DNA of 64,000 nucleotides from Sipunculus nudus (lineage: Eukaryota > Annelida > Sipuncula > Golfingiida > Sipunculidae), in NCBI GenBank assembly GCA_026874595.1, contig CM049308.1:49152124-49216123 (forward strand), written 5' to 3'. The notes under the pieces were generated by a model that was given only the letters and a program-made list of their open reading frames with translations, ran no database searches and had not been told where the DNA came from. This document shows positions 48,950 through 59,676 of this stretch, piece by piece. A program made the position numbers and the translations under genes. How positions within the stretch are numbered: position 1 is the stretch's first letter; each line of letters begins with the position of its first letter.

Positions 48950-50376
48950 ATCCGCCAAAACAGAGTTTTGCGGATAATATGTTTTCAGCCCACCGCCGCC
49001 GCCGCCGCCGCCGCGTAGGTGTCAGGAGAACTCCTCCTTAACCGCTGGGCGGAATTTTACGAAACCCGGGATTATGTTCGGGTCATATGTGAACTGCTGC
49101 GCCCCGATTTTGTTTTGACCTCTGACCTTTCCTCTGCACTCTGCATCCGTTTGTGCGTCTGTTTCCACACATAAACCCACATATCTCGGGAACCGTTTGA
49201 CCGATCAGGAAAATATTTTTGCACAAATGTAGCCCTTGGAGAGCTTTATAACATACAAAAAAATGGTGGCGCCACCTGCAACCATGTTTGCACAGTGTCC
49301 ATCTGTTTGTCTGCCTTGGGTTGAAATCACTCATATCTCTGCAGTGGTTTGACTAATTCACCTGAAATTCGGCATGCGTATATATCCTGGATAGCTTTTC
49401 TGTTTTTATGACAGGTGGCGCCACCTACTTTCACGTTTTCACTGCAGTCATCCAAGCTCATATCTTGGGGACAGTTTGACCGATTGGGCCAAAATTTTGC
49501 ATGTGTATAGATCTCACATTGCTCTTTATCATACGAAAAACTGGTGGCGCCACCTGCAGCCATTTTTGCACAGCTCCCGTCTATTTGTCTGCCATTGGTA
49601 AAAATCACTCATATCTCGGCAGTGGTTTGACATATCTGTCTAAAATTTTGCAGATTAATACATCCCCGACATCTCTCTTGATTTTATGACAGGTGGCGCC
49701 ACCTACTTTCACGTTTTCACTGCAGTCATCCAAGCTCATATCTTGGGGACAGTTTGACCGATTGGGCCAAAATTTTGCATGTGTATAGATCTCACATTGC
49801 TCTTTATCATACGAAAAACTGGTGGCGCCACCTGCAGCCATTTTTGCACAGCTCCCATCTATTTGTCTGCCATGGGTTAAAATCACTCATATCTCGGCAG
49901 TGGTTTGACATATCTGTCTAAAATTTTGCAGATTAATACATCCCCGACATCTCTCTTGATTTTATGACAGGTGGTGCCACCTACATTCTAGTTTATGCAG
50001 CAGACATCCAAGCTCATATCTCGGGAACCGTTTGACCGATTGGGCCACAGTTTTGCATGTGTATAGTTCTCACATAGCTCTTTATCATACACAAAACTGG
50101 TGGCGCCACCTGCAACCATTTTTGCACAGCGTCCATCTGTTTGTCTGCCAAGGGCTAAAATCACTCATATACATGTAGTGGTTTGACTTGTCTGCATTAA
50201 ATTTTGCATATGTATACATCTTGGACGGCTTTCTGGATTTTGTGGTAGGTGGCGCAACCTACATACACAATTTGGATGCAGACATCCATGCTAATATGCA
50301 ACACTTCCCTCTATTTCCCCTTGCCACTCAATCCATGCCTCACTTTACCCGTTCCACTCTGATTTGAGTCGCTTGT
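48950..50376 (+). mobile_element. Type D element with GGTGGCGCCACC monomers
   Basis: The head ATCCGCCAAAAC AGA GTTTTGCGGAT (48950-48975) is an 11-bp hairpin with one bulged base, followed by (CCG)n. The body carries tandem units of about 140 bp in an alternating order of about 278 bp, most with the palindrome GGTGGCGCCACC. The segments at 49413 and 49692 are nearly identical for over 250 bp. The tail is CCATGCCTCACTTTACCC, then GATTTGAGTCGCTTGTT. Confidence 0.8.
48990..49014. repeat. (CCG)n microsatellite
   Basis: About eight CCG/GCC triplets directly after the hairpin head of the type D element. Confidence 0.9.
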
Positions 50377-50566
50377 TGACTACCCGTATTCTAGTGTAAT
50401 TAAGTGCTCGTAGGAGCTTGAAAATGTGTGACCTTAGTTTTGTGCCTCATTTTAGTTGCAGTTGTAACTGCCCGCCTGTCTTCACCCTGGGTTGAGTATC
50501 ACCTTATCTGGGTGATCATTAACCTGGGTACTGTATAGCGATCCAGTGACCTTTCCCCCTGTTCAG

Positions 50567-50696
50567 CTCACACGTAGTGAAGTCCAGAGAGATCTGGAGC
50601 CAATCGGGTTTGGACTTCCAGCTGATGCAGAAGAGTTGGTTTGCTGCTTCAAAGCGCCATCTTCTGTACTTCCAGGAGTCAGCCTTAACAACCTTG
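50567..50696 (+). CDS. Gene B exon 4, unknown protein
   Basis: A strong acceptor (GACCTTTCCCCCTGTTCAG) and donor (CCTTG|GTATGT) define a 130-nt exon. In phase 0 the frame is LTRSEVQRDLEPIGFG, LPADAEELVCCFKAPSSVLP, GVSLNNL, leaving in phase 1. A second frame is also open (SHVVKSREIWSQSGLDFQLM and onward, including QKSWFAASKRHLLYF, vaguely PH-domain-like). I prefer phase 0 because the next candidate exon continues it. Well-defined splice sites make this one of the better exon calls in the window. No family was recognised. Confidence 0.5.
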
Positions 50697-50699
50697 GTA

Positions 50700-51530
50700 T
50701 GTGCTTTATCCCTTTATAATATTACCACAATAGTCGGCACACACATATACTTACCGATACATGTATACATGACCCATTCTTTATTCAGCATACCTGATTC
50801 ACATATGTAAGACCACATACATTTTGAAAAATAACCTTTTTCTTTGAGTTAATATTTATACAACTTTTTTTGTGATGATGTAAATCATTTTGGGTTTGTA
50901 TTAAGCCTATCTTAAACTATGAATCTGATTAATACAGATCCTTATGAGATTGGTCAAATATGAAATGTTGTTTAAATTCTGAGGCTGCAAATTCATTTAT
51001 TAATCATCAGATGTACAGTCTCCATGGCGTGAAATTGTTGAATTATCCTTGTTGTGAAATCAACTGATAGGTTACCCGATCCTGACAGCTGGGAAAAATA
51101 AACCAATAGCATTCTTCACATGATTGGTATAAGGCGAGGGACTAGAAAATTAATTCACTGAACATGTCTAGTGTCCATTTTTTAATGACCATGTGGACGC
51201 CATACACTATATAGCCTAACAGAGAAAAGTTGAGATAACTATTTAGAATAAGTTATTTATTATTTTTAATAATATATTTCATGATTGTTTTTGATGAAAT
51301 ACTAAATAAAAATATTTCCATGCTACCATCTTTAGATGTTCATTATTCGTCCTTCAGTTGAATTTATAATTAAACAGATATATGACCTAGGTGTTTCATG
51401 AGTAGAAAAAATTCGGTTCAGTGGAAGAAGAGGTTGAATGTAACGACACTGATTCCACTATGTTTTGTGGAGGCAAAAGACCAGGCAACGCCCACTAAAA
51501 CACGTGCAGTCTGTTATTGTTTACATTGGG
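50700..51530. other. AT-rich stretch, presumed intron
   Basis: No exon or repeat seen. Confidence 0.4.
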
Positions 51531-51537
51531 GTGTCAT

Positions 51538-51547
51538 GTCACGTGAC
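51538..51547. promoter_or_regulatory. GTCACGTGAC palindrome (CLEAR/E-box-like)
   Basis: A perfect 10-bp match to the TFEB/MITF-type motif, directly abutting a run of 19 C (51547-51565). No start codon or TATA box can be tied to it. Confidence 0.35.
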
Positions 51548-51565
51548 CCCCCCCCCCCCCCCCCC
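51547..51565. repeat. Poly(C) 19
   Basis: Nineteen consecutive C. Confidence 0.9.
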
Positions 51566-51569
51566 AACT

Positions 51570-53690
51570 GCCATTTCAAACCTATGCAATCTGACAGTCC
51601 GCCTCGGCACTAGAACTGGGAATATCTAAAAAAATACTTGATTTTATCACTTTAAAAATGAGAACAATAATATATTTGATGCATCAATAAGGCATACGTT
51701 TTGTCTGAGAGAGAAACTCGCTCGACTAAACTAAAATTATCCAGTCTTTCCCAGCCGGGGGCGATCGGTGATCGGCACTGACAGCTGGCCGGCTGGTGAG
51801 CAACATCGTCAGATATTGGAGAAAATATATAACGTATGATCATTTTAATGGTCACATTAGATTCATTGAGTTAAAATGCGTATGTCAGACAAATATTATA
51901 CTGAATAATGGCCTAGAATTCAAGCATGATGATTTTTTTCATGATTTCGGGCGATGCGTCTCGACAAGTATTTCAATGACTGACAGCTACGCCATCTTGC
52001 GGCCCCTTTTATACTCCATATGCAGTTTGATAATTGTTAAAGTTTTTAGTTGTGTTTATAACCCTATATATTTGTTGTGGTTCTTTGAATTACCCAGCCA
52101 GATAGAAATAACGAAAGTCCTGTCCTCAGAATTAGAAATCCCCTACACAGTAACTTGATTACGACTTATATATATACACGCGGCTAAAAATTTGGCATGA
52201 TCTGCCTGGAAACACAGACGGACCGGTGACTAATCGCCTGTACACAGAGGTGAGCGACGACCGCTCGAGTGTCACCTGAGTATTGTCAGCATATAAACAC
52301 AATATATATAATTAATTTAGAAAGTTTAAGCCAATCTTGTAGCTTATTATAAAATTGGGCATCCCGTTTTGGAACAAGTTCAAACTACAAATAGAACGTG
52401 TAAGATTTTAACGAACCGCTGCCATTTACCGAGTTGTATTTCCCCGACCAGCGCTGAGAATAGTAAATTACAAGAATCGTAGACATAAATGGACGACGTG
52501 TATCATTACAAATACGGCGAAGCAGTTCATTAATTTAGAATTAGCGTTCTTTTCAATATTGTGGTGCTGATCCTTTGGTTTCGTCGGTTTATCCTTTCGT
52601 TACTATAATCAAAACACCATGTTTCCTAATATCATTCAAACTTTACAAATAGGATATTAAAAAAAAAAGATATTTAATGTGCCATCAAGTAAACAAATTG
52701 GAAGACATGCAGTTTAAAACCCGGACCCCACGGACCCGTAATCCAGGACTCCAAGGAAAATCTATAATTCTTAAAACTCTCGTGGTAATTTGTCGAGATA
52801 TTTTAGCAGAAATATATCTATAGACGTATTTTATATTATGTTTGGTCAAAAACAAAAATAGTCTGTTTTGGAACAAAATTTGGCAATTAACACTTTCATT
52901 CGTTGTATTACTTTTCCTTAGTACCGGTACATATTTTAAAATCACGTTCAGGCATAGCCACCAAGAATGACTATAAAATGTCAAATATATCTGAGAGTAA
53001 ATTTTAAATAGTCCGTTAACGGGGCAAGACGTTTCGTTGCTGCAGGCGGCTGGTTCAGGCATAACACAATGTGACTGAGTTATTGAGTTTTTGTACCTAT
53101 ATTTTTACATTTTGTCATCCTTCATATTATTCGTATTTATATATTTGATATTTATTCCATGTCTATATATCGTTTTTAAATTTATGATAAGAACGTTTAT
53201 AAAATCATGTTTACACATGGCTTTGCTTGAATTGCAGGTAATCAACATAACCCATGTGTAATTATATTATTGCGAACATTCAATCACATGACTGTCACAT
53301 GGAACACGAAACCTGTGTCATGTGGAAGTGCTCTGATATCGGTCTTACGTCCGCATTGACCGGTGGTGCACTTCAAATAAATCTCCCCCAGTGTGCCTGC
53401 ACTAATTAATTTTCACTTAAAATAACAAATAATCATATTTAATATGTTACATGAGTGTCAATTCAATTTTCATTGAGTTATAAATAAAAAAATACGGTGG
53501 TTACTGGGATCAGTCATCAAATTAAACTGCAGCAGTCGGGGTCCGTCTTCACGAACATATTTGGTATATTTAAATCTTTCTTAGAATCGGTCGTTAACAA
53601 TGCTGCGACTTTTAGGGACTTTGCTCATATATCAGTAACAGGGGTGTATTTATATTTATAAATGATGGAAGATGAAGAAACTGGTTTTTG
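51570..53690. other. Non-coding stretch with scattered CpG-rich parts
   Basis: A TATATATATA followed by CACGCGG at about 52168-52180 and a donor-like GAG|GTGAGC at about 52241 could be a 5' UTR exon, but the only ATG between them leads to a 10-codon frame. No repeats recognised. Confidence 0.35.
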
Positions 53691-53695
53691 GGGTC

Positions 53696-53720
53696 GGGGG
53701 GGGGGGGGGGGGGGGGGGGG
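53696..53720. repeat. Poly(G) 25
   Basis: Twenty-five consecutive G. Confidence 0.9.
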
Positions 53721-53938
53721 TTTCCAGGTTTTACATCCGCCAGGTGGCGATACCAATAACATCGTTTCACAGGTTTCGCGGAAACCTGACGTTGGTGGGA
53801 AGTATCGATAACATGAAAAGTGCAAATCTCCTGCTTTTTAATGGAAAACATGGTAATAGTTTCCATTAAGTGTTTCTATACCCGTGGTAACACGTTCATG
53901 GTCCTCCTTGACGATTCTTCTTGACTAACCTTCTTCAG

Positions 53939-54012
53939 ATGCCGTGGTTGGCAAAGTGACCCATAAAAAGGACTTAGTTTCAGGGTCACGCCGATCACGT
54001 GTTTTGCCATAG
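53939..54012 (+). CDS. Gene B exon 5, possibly terminal
   Basis: A strong acceptor (TTCTTGACTAACCTTCTTCAG) precedes AT, then GCC GTG GTT. Joined in phase 1 to 50696 it gives D, then AVVGKVTHKKDLVSGSRR, SRVLP and TAG at 54010-54012. Only this frame remains open, and it is the one set by the preceding exon. A donor inside the exon is possible, since the last residues before the stop look less protein-like. No AATAAA is evident nearby. Confidence 0.38.
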
Positions 54013-54572
54013 TTTCCAAGACCACGAAAGACCGTAATTAGTTCTGTGATAGCCCGGGTTACCCCAATAAAAAATAACATCTGATTAAATTCTGGCAGTA
54101 CTGCATGGGCGGAAGTTACAAAAAAAAAATCTGCTCTGTGCGGTAATCCAGTCCCTTTTATCGGCGTGGAACACAAAATATGACGGGTATATTAGTCAGA
54201 TATTTTTAATTTGTCATCTTTTTATGAAAAATACTAATCCCGATTTCTGATAACTCTCTCCTTGTAATACACTGATTGATACAAACCAGTTTGCATTCAA
54301 ATGCACACGGATATGGCGATCGTCATTTGCACGTCTTTTGTGAGTTTTGAACTCTTTTTTGTTTTATACGTCTACATATTTTCCCTTGCCCCCCCCCCCA
54401 AAAAAAATAAATAAATAAATTGGCACATTGTTTTATTGAACATACGTAGTTTTATACTTTCTACCTGCAAAGATAAGAGCCTTTTTCAGCCTCCATTCAG
54501 GAATGGAAAGAACAAGTAAATAAGTATTGTTTGCGTTACAGGCCTGTAGTTACTCTCGATCCTGAGGGACAA

Positions 54573-55957
54573 TCATTTTTATGCCCCCGCCACAAAGTGG
54601 CCGGGGCATATAGTTTTACCCATGTCCGTCATTCCGTCATTCCGTCCTTCCGTCCTTCCGTCATTCCGAAATGAAACAGTTGTACGGACTTTTTTTCGCA
54701 ATGCCTGCAGATATTGGCCTGATTTTTGGTGTGTGGGCAGATATAGACCAGTTACAGATCGAGTTCGCGTTTCGTCCCGGTTGACCTACTTTTGACCGTT
54801 TTACGGCTCCTGCACTTAGAAAATTTCATGAAAAATAGAAATATTCATGACAGATACACATGTACGGACTTTTTTTCGCAATGCCTGCAGATATTGGCCT
54901 GATTTTTGGTGTGTAAGCAGATATAGACCAGTTACAGATGGAGTTCGCGTTTCGTCCTGGTTGACCTACTTTTGACCGTTTTACGGCTCCTAAACTTAGA
55001 AATTTTCATGAAAAATATAAATATTCATGACAGACACACATGTACGGACTTTTTTTCGCAATGCCTGCAGATATTGGCCTAATTTTTGGTGTGTGGGCAG
55101 ATATAGACCAGTTACAGATCGAGTTCGCGTTTTGTCCCGATTGACTCACTTTTGACTGTTTTACGGCTCCTGAACATAGAAAATTTCATGAAAAATATGA
55201 AATTTCATGACAAATACACATGTACAGACGTTTTTTCGCAATGCCTGCAGATATTGGCCTGATTTTTGGTGTGTCGGCAGATATTGACCAGTTACAGATG
55301 GAGTTCTTGTTTTGTCCCAGTTGACCTATTTTTGACCGTTTGACGGTGCTCTAACATAGAAAATTTCATAAAAAAGGTGCACATGTATGGACTTTTTTCG
55401 CATTACCTGCAGATATGGCCTGATTTTTGGTGTGTAGGCAGATAATGACCAGTTACAGATCGAGTTCTTGTTTTGTCTCGGTTGACCTACTTTTGACCAT
55501 TTGACTGCTCCTGAACATAGAAAGTTTCATGAAAAATATAAATTTTCATAACAAATGCATATGTACTGACTTTTTTTCCTCAATGCCTGCAGATACCACC
55601 CTGATTTTTTTTTTTGTGTGGGCAGATAATGACAGTTACAGATCGAGTTTGCGTTTCATCCTGGTTGACCTACTTTTGATTGTTTAACGGATCCTAAACA
55701 TAGAAAATTTCATGAAAGACAGAAATTTTTATGGAAAATGCACATGTATGGACTTTTTTTCACAATGCCTGCATATACTGGCATGATTTTTGGTGTGTTG
55801 CTTGATAATGACCCATTACAGATCGAGTTTGCATTTTGCCCTTGTTGACCTACTTTTGACCATACGACACCTCCTGAACTTAAAAAATTTTCCAAATTTT
55901 ACAAATGTTTCTAATTTGCCCAAGGCGGGGGCATTCGTGTCGTTCCGACACATCTAG
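54573..55957 (+). mobile_element. Helitron-like non-autonomous element with 180-bp monomers
   Basis: Starts TCATTTTT then the hairpin ATGCCCCCGCCAC AAA GTGGCCGGGGCAT (54581-54609). It ends GGCGGGGGCAT, hairpin GTGTCG TTC CGACAC, AT and CTAG (55954-55957) followed by T. TC at the start, a 3' hairpin, CTRR at the end and insertion between A and T are the defining features of Helitrons. The body is seven tandem monomers of about 180 bp (TGTACGGACT at 54681, 54861, 55041 and onward). No Rep/helicase is encoded. Confidence 0.8.
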
Positions 55958-55959
55958 TT

Positions 55960-57080
55960 TTTTCTGATTTTCTTCCAAAAAAAAAATCCAAACTCTCTTA
56001 TAAAGGGACATAATCAGGAGCACTAATCCACTAATATGCCTATTCTTTCATACTATCTGTTCAGTTTTGCTTTATACAAAAGCTTCCCAACAAACCCATC
56101 CCAGCACACAGTCTAAGTCCCTTGCATACGTCTGTTTAACACCTTTTTATGGCTCTGCGTGTTTGTTAACACAGTCCACGTGTGTCTGTTTACTATTACA
56201 ACCTGTGTGACCTGAGGTCCGTTTGTGTGCCGCAACACGCGATATTTCAGCCAGCGGGAACATGTATAGTTTCATTTTGGACCGAGTAAGTCAAGGCATC
56301 GCCTGATTGACACGTGTTGTGCCCATTGTGTTTATGTTGACACCTGTGATTGTGCCCGGTCCACTGTTTTTAACACTCGTTTACAGGAGTAAGCAACGGT
56401 TAGAGGGGAATAATTTGGCAGGTAGAAATTTATTTTAAAGGGAAGAAGCTATTTTTTCATGTTAACTCAACGTGCTTTTTACAGTGATTGGGCTCCATTA
56501 ATATGCGGGTGCGGCTAATATTTGATTATTTGCGGTAGATTATTAAGATGAAAGTTAAACTTGATACACCACATCACACCAGGAACAGTTCAGTGTTTAC
56601 GTTACGAGCAGGTTAGACCATTTTGAAACACCAATGCCATGGTTTTGTTTCCTAGCTCCCCACAGCAGGTAGGCCTAGATCTATTAATAGACGCCATCAA
56701 TAGTTCCCTGCTTATAGGCACTTATCCCGGCCTCACTTCCACAAGTAAATCAGCAAACGGGAGTGAGGCTGGCATAGGAGGTAGGCGCGGTGGGGTAGTT
56801 GGATTACTGTGGCATCATATAATGCTCATCTGCCGGCCTGCATGTACTGTAGGAAATTTAACCAAGTTGACACCCTCACCGGTCGTGTAGACTGGGCATT
56901 GCACCTGCACGTCATTTTGTTTGTGTGTGGTAAATAGGTCAATGAGTAGTGAGCTAAAGCGAGGTTCAACGATAAACTCACGTGAAGATTGCTCAGGATT
57001 CAGTAGGACTACATAGCTTGGATCTGTCATACACTGCCTTATCAAACCTTATAGTCAGGAGAAGTGCGTCACCTCGTGCC
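55960..57080. other. Non-coding stretch upstream of gene C
   Basis: No exon or repeat recognised. Confidence 0.4.
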
Positions 57081-57085
57081 CGTTG

Positions 57086-57092
57086 TATAAAA
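57086..57092 (+). promoter_or_regulatory. TATA box of gene C
   Basis: TATAAAA, 68 bp before the predicted start codon, with an Inr-like TCACAT at 57105. Spacing fits a start site at about 57107-57116 and a 5' UTR of about 40-47 nt. Confidence 0.45.
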
Positions 57093-57153
57093 TCAACTAA
57101 GCTCTCACATTGAGGAATACGTCTTGTGAAATCAGTTGACCAGCCACATCAAA

Positions 57154-57214
57154 ATGTCAGCCGGTTCAGAGCCTGCGGCTGCTAAATTTGGAGTGGACTA
57201 TGGAGATAACGCTC
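57154..57214 (+). CDS. Gene C exon 1 (start codon exon), unknown protein
   Basis: ATG in a CAAAATGT context (A at -3) begins MSAGSEPAAAKFGVDYGDNA and ends in phase 1 at GCTC|GTATGT, a strong donor. A TATA box lies 68 bp upstream, an arrangement much like gene A. The GC-rich, alanine-containing start differs from the AT-rich flanks. It joins in frame to an acceptor at 57572. Not recognised. Confidence 0.45.
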
Positions 57215-57571
57215 GTATGTACAACCAAACTTTCATATTGTTTATACAATTAAATCCAAAATAAAACTCAAAGTACAGTTGTTGAAAGGCTAGTTTTGTA
57301 CAGTTGTCATAAATCAATATATATGATAATTAAACTTGGTACAGTGTTACCAATCCATAAATGTTAACAGTCAGTAAATACATGGTTCTATGTTACAAGA
57401 ATGTTACCATCAATATAGTTTCAGTTTTGTGGTTGCCATGGCTGCATACTGCTTTGTACCAGGTCAAACTATAAATGTCACTGGGTTTCTAGAGAAATTT
57501 CTCTCATGCGTGTTCCCCTAATCCTATCAGCACTTACAATTGTAAATAAGCTGATATTTTTTGTTGTTAAG

Positions 57572-57861
57572 AGATGACTATATACACCTTTACATTCCTG
57601 ATAACCTACAGTAGTGGTAATTATCAATCATTAATCACTCAGAGCCTTGTGGTATACAGGTGTACAGCTGATCATGTTGAATACATCTGTGTTATGTCTT
57701 ATGATAATGAGGTATTAACAGCAGGTGTCAATCAGGGTGTGGCTGCATGCAGTGTGTTTCAGTCACGGGGTATGGTACCTCCAGGACATTCAGACAATAT
57801 TTTTAGCAGTGCAGTGACAATTTATTTAAATCCAGGACACATTATATACCAGTATTTATAA
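57572..57861 (+). CDS. Gene C exon 2 candidate, terminal
   Basis: The acceptor TATTTTTTGTTGTTAAG ends at 57571. Joined in phase 1 (C|AG) it enters a frame of 95 further codons before TAA: MTIYTFTFLITYSSGNYQSL, then segments such as YRCTADHVEYICVMSYDNEV and SSAVTIYLNPGHIIYQYL. The predicted protein is about 116 residues with a short hydrophobic stretch near its middle-left. The AAG acceptor is less common than CAG. No poly(A) signal is evident. An intron-retained chance frame remains possible. Confidence 0.33.
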
Positions 57862-57869
57862 TGACTTGA

Positions 57870-58548
57870 CCATATTGTGTCATATATTGCCTGTTGTAAG
57901 TGTATTTTATTGGGCAAACTGTATGTGTACAAATTTCACAGTGGCATAAATCAGTACATATTATAATGGGGCTTGTAATTTTAAGAACATGATCTGAGTA
58001 AATTACTGAAGTTTTAATGTTATATCAGTATGAATTATTCACATCCTGTAAACATGCAGTGCATGACCTTGTACAGCAGATCAGACTGTCTGATCATACA
58101 TTAATGCTCATGAACATTCTGCCTGTGTGCAGCAGAATTATTCTTTCTTGCATACTCATCCTATAGAATGGACCCTGTGTTGCATAAATTTGATTCCTAC
58201 AGAACATGTCCCTGCAAAGACAATATTATATAGGCAGAATATATTTAAAATCTTTAATATTTAACAGCCTTAACATTTTTATATTGATCTGTACTTGGTG
58301 TATTTACCTTTATAATATGTAGGTATTTATTTGATCTGCTTTATGTGCCCATTCAGACATATCCTGTCACCATTTTGAGGATGAAGAATATTTATTCAGT
58401 CACCCAATTTTTTCAGATGTGACTATAAAGTTTGAAACTGACTAGTCCCTTTTTAGTAAAGAGGTATTACTTATTTGCAGTTTCTTGCTGATTCCTGCAG
58501 CAGTTTGTCAGATGGATAACACTTATGGTATCAGCTCCTTTTCCATCA
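57870..58548. other. Non-coding stretch
   Basis: A good acceptor (TTCTTGCTGATTCCTGCAG) at 58500 with 27 nt to a weak donor is the only exon-like signal. Confidence 0.35.
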
Positions 58549-59676
58549 TTGTATCCCTAGACAAAGTCGGTCTCGCCGCTACAGAGATTTCATTTGGACG
58601 CAATAACTCAAAAAAAAATCTTTACCAAACATGACATGTGCATAGATATTGGTGAGAGAACGAAGCCTATTAAAAAAGGGGTCATGACTTTTAGTAGGAG
58701 AGTAACCTTGACCTTGAATAGTTCCGTTTTAGGGGAAAATGGCACAAATTCTTTAATATCTCAAGAAATATTGCATGGATTGATCCAAAATTCAACTTAA
58801 CCGAAGATCTTGGATAGTGTTGTCCCGTACCGGAAACTGGTTGTGCCTTCTGTTATGAGTACTATGAGTATTATAAGTAAAAACTAATGGACAGATTTCT
58901 TTCATATTATGCATATACATAGCTATGGGTTATGGGATGTTGTATATTTTAGTTGGGGTCATGACCTTTCCTATGAGATTGGCCTTGACCTTGAATATTG
59001 CCATATATGGTGAAAAATCACACAAAATCATAAATATCTGAAAAAGGGATCCATGGATTGGTCCAAAAATCAAATTGACTGAAGATCTTGGATAGATTTG
59101 TCTTCTGCAGAAGACAGGTGGCACACCTTCTGTCCTTTTCTTGTTTTTGCACCATTTAATACCCCATCATTGTCACTTGACAGTACTGTGAGCATTAAAT
59201 CTAAACTAATGGACAGATTGGGCTGAAATTGTGCATGTCCATTGATTTTGGATACCTCCATTTTGGTGGCACTATCTTCAATTGTAATTGTGTGACTTCT
59301 ATCCAAATGTTTGCTTTCAGTGAAAATTACTCGTATCTCCGGAGTGGTTCAATATATTGGTCTGAAATATGGCATGTCGATCCATCTTGTAAAGTTTTCT
59401 CGTAAACCAGACAGTTGGCACCACCTTCCTTCCCATTTTTGTGGAATAAATTAATGCCTTTTTCTGAGGAGTGATTTCCCCTATTGGCCTGAAATTGTGC
59501 ACATCCATAGATCTTGGACTCCTCCATCTTGTACTCAAGACTGGTGGCGCCATCTGCAATTGTATTGGCATGGTGTACATCTGTACATGTGCTTTGGGTG
59601 AAAATTGCTCATATCTCTGGAGTGGTTCAAGGTATTGGTCTGGAATTGGGCATGTCCATCCATCTTTGAAAGTTTT

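Noticed and set aside
58501..58527. Possible 27-nt exon after a strong acceptor
   Set aside because: The donor is weak, the open frame runs into an element head, and gene C has a better continuation at 57572.
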